Origin: Thiomargarita sp.
GTDB taxonomy: Bacteria; Pseudomonadota; Gammaproteobacteria; Beggiatoales; Beggiatoaceae
Assembly (NCBI GenBank): GCA_020721005.1
Contig: DYNP01000007.1
Location: 124,001 to 188,000 of the forward strand
Direction: 5' to 3'
DNA length: 64,000 nucleotides
The notes beneath the pieces are model-generated. The model saw nothing but the letters and a program-made list of their open reading frames with translations. It ran no database searches and had not been told where the DNA came from. The position numbers were made by a program, and so were the translations under genes. Positions 41,001 to 47,712 of the stretch are shown here, in pieces; position 1 is the stretch's first letter; each line of letters opens with the position of its first letter.

Positions 41001-42794
41001 GTGCGCGGTGAAATCATCGGTGATCCGGAACAACCAGCCACGCTTAATGCGCGCATTGAAGCAGGAACTCGGTTGTCTCATGTCATCATCGCCGTGGGCA
41101 GCACTCTGGATCCCAAGGCGATATTGGGTGAGGGAGTGCGTTTTATGGGCAATGTTACCATTCCTGCTGGACTTGATCTGACTGGCGCTTTGTCTGGCAT
41201 TTTTGAACCCATTGGAGCTCGAAAAGCAGTCAACTTGCAACAAGATGTGCTGATTGGAGAATTGGATTTACTTTCAGCAATCAATGCGTTACCGGATTTG
41301 AAAAACAACGCTCTGGTCTTTACCCAAGACCCCTTAACCGGCAATTTGCAACTGTTATTGGGGGAAGATCTATTTGTTTTGGTACCCACTTACATTCACC
41401 AAACTCATGCTTCTGATATGCCCGGCATTACTATTTATCCACATGGACAAGTCATCTTCATTACCGCGACCGGGCGAATGGTAACCACGCAGCCCAGTAT
41501 TCAAGTGCCCACGGCATTTCAAGCGGCTTTAGAAACTTTGGGACTTGCCAAATTCCGTTCCCTGCTGGATGGAAATTTACAAATTGCAGCCACGGAACAA
41601 TTGTATTTTCAAGCCCGTCCAGATTGGCAAACCCATCCTTCCGATCCGCTGAAATTATTGGGACTGGAAGCTCAACCTTCCTCATTGGTCAAGGGAATTG
41701 ACTTTTTTGTATTGCGTTTTGCCCAAGCGGATGGACAACGTCGAGAACAATGGTTTTATCCCGCACCTGCTCAGCAAATGGAATTGGAGACCACTTTGAA
41801 AGGCATTCCCGGAGCCACAGAAGTGAAGTTTTATAACAATGGCATGGTCACCGTGAAAATAGATGGCTATCTTTATCGAGGTGTATTTGACTACGTAATA
41901 GAGCGAGGACCCGCTCAACAAGTCACCCAGTTATTACTGATTGCCGATCAGAATGAGGATGGTCAAGTCGATTTACGAATCACCTATGCCAATGGTGACA
42001 AACAACGTTTATTTTTGCTACCCTCTCCCCCTTTGGCTGGTGAAATTCAAGCCATTCCCACGGTACAAGAGCAACGATACACAGTCACTCAAGATGGAGA
42101 AAATCAAGTGCGTTTGGAACAGCTACTGACTCGTTGGTTTCTAAAAATTACGCAATTGGAGCAATTGAGCACAGAGTTTTCTCCAACTATGACTGTTTAT
42201 CCAGATGGCAGCGTGTTATTCATCACTCCCAATGGACAACAAGTTCGCACTCAGCCTTTAGTTCAAGATTTCAATGGGTTGCAAAACACATTGCGGAGTT
42301 TAGGCTTACCCAATGCCACTGTGCAAGGCAATGGTAACTTAATGGTACCATTCAATGCCCAATGGTATTATGTAGCCAGACCTGGACTTTCTTCTCAATT
42401 GGCGTGGTTGACTTTAGCGCCCGGACTCTATAATATTCCCACTTCATTACCTGCGGTAATCTCGCTGTTGTTCGTGTTCCGGGATGAATTTGGCAACAAA
42501 CGTCAACAATTCATTTATCCAGTGGCAAAGGAGCCTGAGAATATCTACCGATTCTTCATGAATGCTCCCGGTGTCTATTCAGTTGTAATGAGCAACGAGG
42601 GTATGCTGACAGTTGAAGGAACTGGTGACATTCGATTCCGGGGCATTCTCGACTATACAGTGGAACGGGGAGGTTTAGCCACTGGAGGAATTCAATTTAG
42701 CCAAACCACTGATATCAATGCCGATAGTTTGGAAGATTTTGTTTTAATCTATGGGAATGGGGATAAACAAATCATTTACCAATTGCCATTTTAA
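35016..42794 (+). CDS. Giant multidomain secreted protein (InlB-like, two propellers, DUF11 repeats)
   Basis: This 2592-residue protein has a signal peptide ending near SYAQS (~37). Next comes an InlB-type repeat domain (~66-150) with cysteines in LDCGTQC and GDCAG. The first lactonase/YVTN-like beta-propeller (~155-510) repeats the LSPDGQFVYATGF pattern. Six DUF11 repeats follow (~511-1300; AD/VDL starts, TNQGNDTATN, LPNGTT). A second propeller (~1300-1660) and two more DUF11 repeats (~1664-1920) come next. A glycine-rich ITATGEVRGGRIAGHTV region (~1922-2080) precedes two copies of a ~255-residue module (~2117-2592). AAGGAG lies 5 nt before the ATG. No LPXTG, PEP-CTERM or RTX motif is visible, so the export route past the periplasm is unclear. 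Adhesion or sheath function is inference. Confidence 0.88.
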   Translation: MMKCVIKRILRSLYRIFPIPILGISVLLFNLPFSYAQSQTTPIGENDASTQDTNSSQDLPETSNVNLTITLEGTGQGSVTGSMGQNNTRLDCGTQCTADYTTGQSVTLTALPAETAEFAQWSGDCAGTESSLTLLMDQDKHCTATFTLLIFPSSLTNITAYQDGLNGIDGLQGASSVTLSPDGQFVYATGFTDNAVAVFSRVPSTGLLSFQSQIKEGVNNVKNLQGANAIVVSPDNKNVYVTASNSNALVVFNRDLTLLQFQEDGVNSVDHLAGASALAISPDGLRVYVVATRDHALTAFSREPATGLLTFLTSQQNGLNGVVGLGGATSVATTHNIQGPTDIYVASGTDNQLTAFRRDSALGELIFLGNYPVTTTERAYGIVVSPDDQHVYLATRNTLIAYTRDPTTGNLNSQGKYTGPLSGLMGFTGSPLAIHPNGQELYATSLDDDSLTVFQRDPQTGSLVLKTTLHNNTGTLNTLDGPMGVAISPDGNHLYTTALQSHALTLFSNTLVDLQLTATASTNTVALTQPLTYTLTLTNQGNDTATNINLTHLLPNGTTLNITPVPSQGSCSPPIEQELNCSLGNLAPNSTLTLNLTLTAPTQLESPAQLIYTASVTSAQPDRNPVDNQITLTTALVETLPDADLKLSLTTQLAQDITGLNIPYQYLLTAKNNGPNPVTGAVLTGTLPAALDTANTDQRCQSTASQTFTCNLGNLSLDAETQLTLAIITPASPDLLNFTAHISSNETDPTPTDNQVTHQLTVIESVDVDLEIVDVFATPDTLPIKSQQPIVYTVTVRNNHPELPATGVVLSTTQPWPAKQLKYIESNANCSLNTTGHLNCPLGTVAALVSQVVEIQAKPLESANDIPIEFTVSGSGTDSISNNNTKTAHLGVSGQVANLSVTIAADEEEISLNQLITYTVTVTNTGPNIALVGLDLQGMLSQGDLLLETPILNTGGTCQAGSSSTSFTCQLLTLPINGSAQLLIKAVPKSTGTLTLSAQANVLEDAFDPYPDNNTVQQQTTVLDKSADLAINLLVASALPVLKNNDLILEALISNLGPNEATGIQVTFNLPLSFTFQSAASDRLAGECTETVTDTERQIICPVSPISALFKDETFTIRLTVTPKEGGELTATADIASQLYDPSLTNNHSTLFQRDEEGNLTPLDSITISQFMADLKLTLEPVPDPVVGNPLPYTLKITNQGPDPANAVQLTHQLPSPEQAIYRTATFSPDTGNLCYDLSPNGELVCTLAQMPRGSTVTLNLELQPMVAGTQDFTATVTPTAEFDPDLANNTVSTTDYVNRPEILFFAGAEREGVKNVTGLQGVIALALSPDGNHLYAAGFNSNAITVFKRDPGTGQLTFVQALFDDTEAAQGLASPTDIIVSPEGNFIYVTSLNDSALTVFKRDSLTGQLTFVEIHQDGVLGVDGLTGAFNIAMTSTHLYVAGSGDDAIALFNRNALTGQLNFIGLQQDASLDGVNALHLSPDGNYWVSANANTDSLTLFQRDAGTGELTFLQNLVNQQSGILGLDAATDVIFSPDGLYLYSLGAGIDNAVTAFVRSPESDAFTFVESHAKGNEGVEGLDGPTSLTLTQDGAYLYITSANDSTLAIWKRQAETGHLIFLDSVRNGEKDLSGLGGAQDVVVSPNGTHIYVAGFSDNAISLLRMASSDLRLQISDSKDVVNVGENYAYTLTLSNDGPNPATQVFLEATLPASMQLVNIPNNSENCNETAEHTVLCKWKILEVGATINLHLEVLVNDFGEVTLQAIAAADQVDPTPAIASQTTRITATADLNLSAVANPSGLSIGEKLTYHITVTNNGPHDANDLLVTTKATGPSTLLISNEINGVADRCYPNLSSTEMGLTCPIAAIKTGNNALITLIIEPQTEGELTQTISVSSLAFDPVLPNNQTTITTLVTLNTIDSLYDNTNKTLRNYIITATGEVRGGRIAGHTVNQGILRNVHILPDTLVTGGGRLGGQITSEGIIEDAQLLAGTVITGGTVRGEIIGDPEQPATLNARIEAGTRLSHVIIAVGSTLDPKAILGEGVRFMGNVTIPAGLDLTGALSGIFEPIGARKAVNLQQDVLIGELDLLSAINALPDLKNNALVFTQDPLTGNLQLLLGEDLFVLVPTYIHQTHASDMPGITIYPHGQVIFITATGRMVTTQPSIQVPTAFQAALETLGLAKFRSLLDGNLQIAATEQLYFQARPDWQTHPSDPLKLLGLEAQPSSLVKGIDFFVLRFAQADGQRREQWFYPAPAQQMELETTLKGIPGATEVKFYNNGMVTVKIDGYLYRGVFDYVIERGPAQQVTQLLLIADQNEDGQVDLRITYANGDKQRLFLLPSPPLAGEIQAIPTVQEQRYTVTQDGENQVRLEQLLTRWFLKITQLEQLSTEFSPTMTVYPDGSVLFITPNGQQVRTQPLVQDFNGLQNTLRSLGLPNATVQGNGNLMVPFNAQWYYVARPGLSSQLAWLTLAPGLYNIPTSLPAVISLLFVFRDEFGNKRQQFIYPVAKEPENIYRFFMNAPGVYSVVMSNEGMLTVEGTGDIRFRGILDYTVERGGLATGGIQFSQTTDINADSLEDFVLIYGNGDKQIIYQLPF
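41365..42791 (+). other. Duplicated ~255-residue C-terminal module in the giant protein
   Basis: Two copies share ordered motifs: TIYPHGQVIFIT / TVYPDGSVLFIT (~2139, ~2393), DGNLQI / NGNLMV, QWFYPAP / QFIYPVA, FRGILDYTVERG / YRGVFDYVIERG, an acidic DQNEDGQVD / DINADSLED (2311, 2566), and YANGDKQ / YGNGDKQ. The constant 254-255 residue spacing proves an internal duplication. The acidic motif looks like a calcium-binding loop. I do not recognise the domain. Confidence 0.8.
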
Positions 42795-42809
42795 GCCTTC
42801 ATTTCCCCT
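42769..42809 (+). repeat. 41-bp direct repeat, copy 1 (covers 3' end of giant gene)
   Basis: This segment includes the last codons, the TAA and the following hairpin arm of the giant-protein gene. It is repeated exactly at 43120-43160, 351 bp downstream. Confidence 0.95.
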
Positions 42810-42874
42810 CCTTAAATCAGAGGGGAAATTACTTCCATTTCCCTTACTTAATTCTCTCGTTTCTCTTGTTTTCT

Positions 42875-42923
42875 CTCGTTCCCAAGTGTCACTTGGGAAT
42901 GCAGTCTTGACCGCGTCGCGGTC
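42875..42923 (+). repeat. 49-bp inverted repeat, left arm
   Basis: This arm contains two small palindromes, CCCAAGTGTCACTTGGG and GACCGCGTCGCGGTC. It pairs with 43062-43110 with one mismatch. The form resembles a pair of REP-like units in opposite orientation. Confidence 0.95.
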
Positions 42924-43061
42924 AATTATTCATCAATCCACCCTTTTATCGTGTAAATAAAGGCAGCCAGTTAATGACGGTGTAAGTTGAAAAATGGGGG
43001 GCTTGATTTTCATAGAGTTGGTAACAATTATGTCCCTTTGTGCCTGTTTTTATTCGCAACA

Positions 43062-43110
43062 GACCGCGGCGCGGTCAAGACTGCATTCCCAAGTGACACT
43101 TGGGAACGAG
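43062..43110 (-). repeat. 49-bp inverted repeat, right arm
   Basis: This is the reverse complement of 42875-42923 apart from one position in the GACCGCG[T/C]CGCGGTC palindrome. The 138-nt interior carries no gene. Confidence 0.95.
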
Positions 43111-43119
43111 AAAACGAGA

Positions 43120-43160
43120 AAATCATTTACCAATTGCCATTTTAAGCCTTCATTTCCCCT
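43120..43160 (+). repeat. 41-bp direct repeat, copy 2
   Basis: This is an exact copy of 42769-42809, including nonfunctional versions of the giant gene's final codons and its stop. It lies just outside the right arm of the inverted repeat. Confidence 0.95.
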
Positions 43161-43261
43161 TTTTAAAAAAAGGGGAAATAAGTTCTTTCTCCCTTGCTTA
43201 ACTGAGGAGATTGTTCTATCCTCCAGATTAAGGAGAATTCTCTCTAAGATAACTCAATACT

Positions 43262-46200
43262 ATGTCACATTCCTATCCACTTTTATTCTGTGCCCTTGAT
43301 CAACAAGGTTATTTTACTTATGTCAACATGGGTTGGCAACAATTGGGTTATGAAACTGCGCAATTGTTCCAACACTCCTATTTGCAACTGTTATCCGATT
43401 CTCAAGCTGCTGATTTTAAAGCCAGTATCTTGAATTTGGGACCAGAAGAAAAAATTTTTAACACCACACATATCTTACGTAATCTTGAGGGTCATGAAGT
43501 TACTGTCCATTGGCAATGGCGCTGTTTATCCCAAAGTTATGAAGGGATGGGTTGGTTGGACACCCAAGATTCTCCTTTGCACATCAAGCAACAACTGAAT
43601 GATTTGCAAACTGTTTTGGAAGGATTGCAAGAAGCAGTGGTTATTAATTATCCTAACTTGTCCAGCACTGCTGAAAATGATCCATGGTCAATGGGACAGT
43701 TGCAAACCTTAAATCAGCAAGCTGAAACCATTTTGGAAACCACCATAGAGCCCGCTGACTTTGTGGCCCTGTGGAAAAAATGGGAATCCAATCAAAAAAA
43801 TCCAGTCAGCTATACCACTTCCCGTGGAAAATTGTGTTATTTACAGCTGCAAGGGCAAGTATTATATCGGACTGGACAACCATTTGCTCAAGTATTAAGT
43901 TTTTGGGAAGTTACCGCTCATCAACAGTTGCTGGCCTCGTTTAAAATTCTACAGCACCGCCTGGACTTTTTGTGGCAAAATCAGGGGAATATGTGGCTAG
44001 AATGGAATTTACGCACTTCTCAGGTCATTTATTCAGAAGGTTGGCAATCCTTATTAGGTTATGGCAGTGCAGATTTGGGCCAGCAAATTGCGGCTTGGTA
44101 CCATCGGGTACATCCGGCTGATCATCCTGGTTTAGTTAAAGAAATTAAAAATTGTTTAGAAGGTAATTCCTCTTATTTTGAAAAAGTCCATCGGGTTCAA
44201 CATAAAGAAGGCAGTTACCGTTGGTTACGTGGTTATGGGCAACGATCATCTAATAATAGTTATTTTTTAGTCAGTTTCCAAGATGTTTCAGAACAAAAAC
44301 GTTTGGAACAATTGTTGGAACAATCTTTATTATTTGAACACTGGTTTAAATCGTTACCTGTGGCAGTGCTGGTTTTAGACAATCATGAACATATTGTAGA
44401 AGCCAATGCCATGGCGGCTCAATTGTATGATTATCCCGTGCATGAATTGCGACAACTTAATGGTAAACAACTGTTAAATGAGCCATTTAAACAATTCCCA
44501 CGCATCAGCCAATACCAACGATCCAAGGGAGGAATGCTTAATATTGAATTATATGGCCAAAACTGGCAAACCGCCAATCAACGAGGCACAGTGATTGTGG
44601 CTCGAGATGTCACAGCATTCAGAAAAACAAATATTGAGTTGGCTGACCGTGAAGCCCGTTATCGCTTGCTGTTTGAAGCCTTGTCAGATACCATTTTGGT
44701 ATTTGAGGCCAGTACTCATGAAATTGTGGAAGTGAATCGAGTAGCCAGTGAATTATATGGTTATTCTCAAGAAAAGTTATTACAAAGTCATTTGGAAGAT
44801 ATATTGTTTGACCCTGCTAAAAGCGTGACTTTATTGCGAGCGGCTTCTCGCAAAAAATTGCGTGCTGTTCAAGATTGGCACCGACATGCAGATGGACATC
44901 AATTTCCTGTCGAAATTTCAACTGGTTACTATTCGTTTAAAGAAAAAATTTGGATTTGTGCCATTGTTCGGGAAATCAGTGAGCGTTTGCAAAAAGAGGC
45001 CAGTTTGCGTCAGGCTTCTGTATTTGCCAATGCACTGATTCAAACTTCACCTGCCTTTTTCATCACCATCACTCCCACTGGTCAGATCACCATGCTGAAT
45101 GACACTTTGCTTAAAGCGTTAAATTATAAAGCAGAAGAAGTGATTGGGCACAATTATTTGGAGTTGTTGATCCCAACTTCCGATCAAGCAATTGTCAGTG
45201 AAAATTTGAATGCCCTGTTAAGTCGACGTCAGGAAAAAATGTTATCCGAAATGACCATTTTAAGCAAAGAAGGGCGGCCTTTGTTGATCGAATGTCATTG
45301 CTGTGTTTTACCCGATCCTCAAGGCGAAATTGAATATGTATTGGCTGTGGGCATTGATCAAGGGGAACGACGGGAAACTTTGCAGGCTTTACAGATTTTT
45401 AAAACTGTGGTTGAAAATTCCCATGAAGCTATTGCGGTCCTTGGTCCCGAGCGGGAATTGTTATATATCAATCCAGCCCATGAAAAATTGTTTAAATACA
45501 GTTTTGAACATGCCAAACATTTGCGTTATCGGGACTATTTTCCTCCGCAAAGTTGGAAACGAATGGTTCAGGAAATTCGGACTCACTTGGAAAAGGAAGG
45601 CAAAACTTGGGAGGGCATTCTGGAAATGCGAGACCGGGCAGGTCGAATTTTGCCAGTGTGGGCACGCTTCGATGTGGTCACTGATGAAGCAGGCAAAATG
45701 TTGTTTGCATTTTCCTTGATGCACGATATTACGGAACAACAGCGGTTAGAAAAAACCTTGCAAGAGGAGAGGGAACAATATGAGACCATTTTTCAAGCCG
45801 CTCCTTTGGCAATTGTGTACAAGAATAGGAATGGACAGGTGGTGCGAGCCAATCGTTATGCAATTGCCTTAAGAAAGGCTCATCAAGCCGAGGAACAATT
45901 GAAGGAAGACGAGAAGGAACGGGCTGAGGATTGGGCAATCATGCATTCTGGACAGGCCAGATTGGGTTATGTAGAGCGTTGGGCTAAGGGTTATTTGCGC
46001 GTGGATAAGTTGCCTTATCAAAATAAGCAAGGGGAAATTTTGGGAATATTGTCGTTTTCTCAAGATGTTACAGAACAAATGAGGGCAGAGCAAGCATTAC
46101 GTTATGAGCATGAGCAATATGAGATTATTTTCCATTCTGCACCCTTATCAATTATTTATAAAGATAAGGAGAATCGGATTATTCGAGCCAATCGTTATGC

Positions 46201-47617
46201 TGCCAAATGGATGGGGGTGCCACTGCGCGATTTAGAGGGAATGTCATTATATGATTTAAATCCGGAACATGCCAAGGAATATCATGTCAGCGATTTAGAA
46301 GTGATTACCTCTGGTAAACCCAAGTTGGGTTTGATTGAGAAACAGGCACGAGGATTTTCTCAGGTGGATAAAATTCCCTATCGAGATAATGAAGGGGAAA
46401 TTCAAGGAGTTATTGTATTCTCAGTAAACATTACTAAGCGCGTGAAAGTTGAACAGGCGTTGCGCCAGCGGCAACAAGTTTTGCAAGCCAATGAATTGCA
46501 TTTGCGTTTGGCCATTGAGACCTTGCCAACTTTATTGTATGTATTGGACAAAGATTTTAATTTCATATTGTGGAACCGGGAATGTGAGCAAGTTACAGGG
46601 TATTCAGCAGAAGAAGTGGTGAATAATCCTCAAGCATGGGAATTCCTTTATCCTGATGGTGATTATCGACAAGAATTGTTGAACACCACCCGAGAAATGG
46701 TGGAGAATTATGCAGGTTTTAGAGATTGGGAATGGACTTTAACCTGTAAAGATGGGAGTCAGAAAACCATTTTATGGTCAGGTTCCAGTCAACCAAGTAC
46801 GGATGATTTTTCTTTATGTGCGGTGGGTCATGATATTACTGAACACGATCAAGTTTTACAGTTATTGTGTGATAACGAGGAACGATTGCGGATTGTGATT
46901 GAGAATATGCCAATCATGTTTGTGGCCTATAATCAATCTGGGGAATTTGTGATGTGGAATCGGCACTGTGAAATGGTAACTGGTTATAAAGCTTATGAAA
47001 TGTTGCGCAATCCCTTTGGTTTAGATTTATTATATCCTCAACCTACTTACCGGGAAAAGGTGAAGGCTCATTTGCAAGCCAAACAGTTTTTGCGCTGGCA
47101 AACCGAGGTATTTTGTAAAGATGGAGGAATTAAAACTGTGGCTTGGTCGAATGTGTCGCATCAACATGCTATTCCCGGCTGGTTTGGTTGGATGGTGGGG
47201 GAAGATTTAAGTGAATTTATGAATGTGCAGCAATTTTTTGAACAACAAGATGGTTTGTTAAGAGGGATTTTGAATGCCACGGATGTGGCTATTGGGGTGA
47301 CTGATGGTCGGGGGCGATTTCTTTATGTAAATACCAGTTATGCTGATTTATATGGTTATCAGGTTCAAGATTTGATGAATAAGCGATTCTCAATCTTAGT
47401 GCCTCACGATGAAAGTCATCCAGAATTGCGACATTACTTTAGGTTTATTACAAATCCTCATCAACCTTATTTTATAGACACTTGGACAGCTTTGCATCAA
47501 GATGGGCATACTTTTTCCATTCACTTGTTGGCAAAGCGTTTGGAAATCAGTCAACCTTTAGTGGTTTGGACAGTGCGCAATTGTTTAGAGACAGATAAAA
47601 TGTTGCCTCCACCATAA
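43262..47617 (+). CDS. Multi-PAS protein without output domain (about 12 PAS)
   Basis: This 1451-residue cytoplasmic-looking protein consists almost only of PAS/PAC domains. They begin near residues 5, 113 (degenerate), 233, 357, 467, 589, 713, 840, 953, 1080, 1208 and 1331. Typical signatures are YRWLRGYGQRS, VEVNRVASELYGYS, HDITEQQRLEK and YVNTSYADLYGYQ. PAS 8 and 9 are close duplicates (QAAPLAIVYKN / HSAPLSIIYKD, both RANRYA), as are 10 and 11 (WNRECEQVTGY / WNRHCEMVTGY). No kinase, GGDEF, EAL, HTH or membrane segment is seen, and the protein ends soon after the last PAS. It may be a scaffold or may signal through a partner. It lies 95 nt before the exporter reading frame on the same strand. 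Confidence 0.9.
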   Translation: MSHSYPLLFCALDQQGYFTYVNMGWQQLGYETAQLFQHSYLQLLSDSQAADFKASILNLGPEEKIFNTTHILRNLEGHEVTVHWQWRCLSQSYEGMGWLDTQDSPLHIKQQLNDLQTVLEGLQEAVVINYPNLSSTAENDPWSMGQLQTLNQQAETILETTIEPADFVALWKKWESNQKNPVSYTTSRGKLCYLQLQGQVLYRTGQPFAQVLSFWEVTAHQQLLASFKILQHRLDFLWQNQGNMWLEWNLRTSQVIYSEGWQSLLGYGSADLGQQIAAWYHRVHPADHPGLVKEIKNCLEGNSSYFEKVHRVQHKEGSYRWLRGYGQRSSNNSYFLVSFQDVSEQKRLEQLLEQSLLFEHWFKSLPVAVLVLDNHEHIVEANAMAAQLYDYPVHELRQLNGKQLLNEPFKQFPRISQYQRSKGGMLNIELYGQNWQTANQRGTVIVARDVTAFRKTNIELADREARYRLLFEALSDTILVFEASTHEIVEVNRVASELYGYSQEKLLQSHLEDILFDPAKSVTLLRAASRKKLRAVQDWHRHADGHQFPVEISTGYYSFKEKIWICAIVREISERLQKEASLRQASVFANALIQTSPAFFITITPTGQITMLNDTLLKALNYKAEEVIGHNYLELLIPTSDQAIVSENLNALLSRRQEKMLSEMTILSKEGRPLLIECHCCVLPDPQGEIEYVLAVGIDQGERRETLQALQIFKTVVENSHEAIAVLGPERELLYINPAHEKLFKYSFEHAKHLRYRDYFPPQSWKRMVQEIRTHLEKEGKTWEGILEMRDRAGRILPVWARFDVVTDEAGKMLFAFSLMHDITEQQRLEKTLQEEREQYETIFQAAPLAIVYKNRNGQVVRANRYAIALRKAHQAEEQLKEDEKERAEDWAIMHSGQARLGYVERWAKGYLRVDKLPYQNKQGEILGILSFSQDVTEQMRAEQALRYEHEQYEIIFHSAPLSIIYKDKENRIIRANRYAAKWMGVPLRDLEGMSLYDLNPEHAKEYHVSDLEVITSGKPKLGLIEKQARGFSQVDKIPYRDNEGEIQGVIVFSVNITKRVKVEQALRQRQQVLQANELHLRLAIETLPTLLYVLDKDFNFILWNRECEQVTGYSAEEVVNNPQAWEFLYPDGDYRQELLNTTREMVENYAGFRDWEWTLTCKDGSQKTILWSGSSQPSTDDFSLCAVGHDITEHDQVLQLLCDNEERLRIVIENMPIMFVAYNQSGEFVMWNRHCEMVTGYKAYEMLRNPFGLDLLYPQPTYREKVKAHLQAKQFLRWQTEVFCKDGGIKTVAWSNVSHQHAIPGWFGWMVGEDLSEFMNVQQFFEQQDGLLRGILNATDVAIGVTDGRGRFLYVNTSYADLYGYQVQDLMNKRFSILVPHDESHPELRHYFRFITNPHQPYFIDTWTALHQDGHTFSIHLLAKRLEISQPLVVWTVRNCLETDKMLPPP

Positions 47618-47712
47618 TTGGTTGATTAGAAAGCCAATTTATTGAAAATAATTTCACGGTGGCAAACAATTTCCTAATTTTAACCCTGATTATCAACTTT
47701 TCTGTGAAAAAT

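Larger units (their letters stand above)
42795..43261. other. Intergenic region with long inverted and direct repeats
   Basis: This gap between the giant gene and the multi-PAS gene contains a 49-bp inverted repeat and the second copy of a 41-bp direct repeat, described separately. Each direct-repeat copy is followed by an ATTTCCCC/GGGGAAAT hairpin (42801-42829 and 43152-43180). No reading frame is credible. Confidence 0.7.

Noticed and set aside
35016-42794. Giant protein as a classical RTX type I secretion substrate
   Set aside because: It has an N-terminal Sec signal peptide and no glycine-aspartate nonapeptide repeats.
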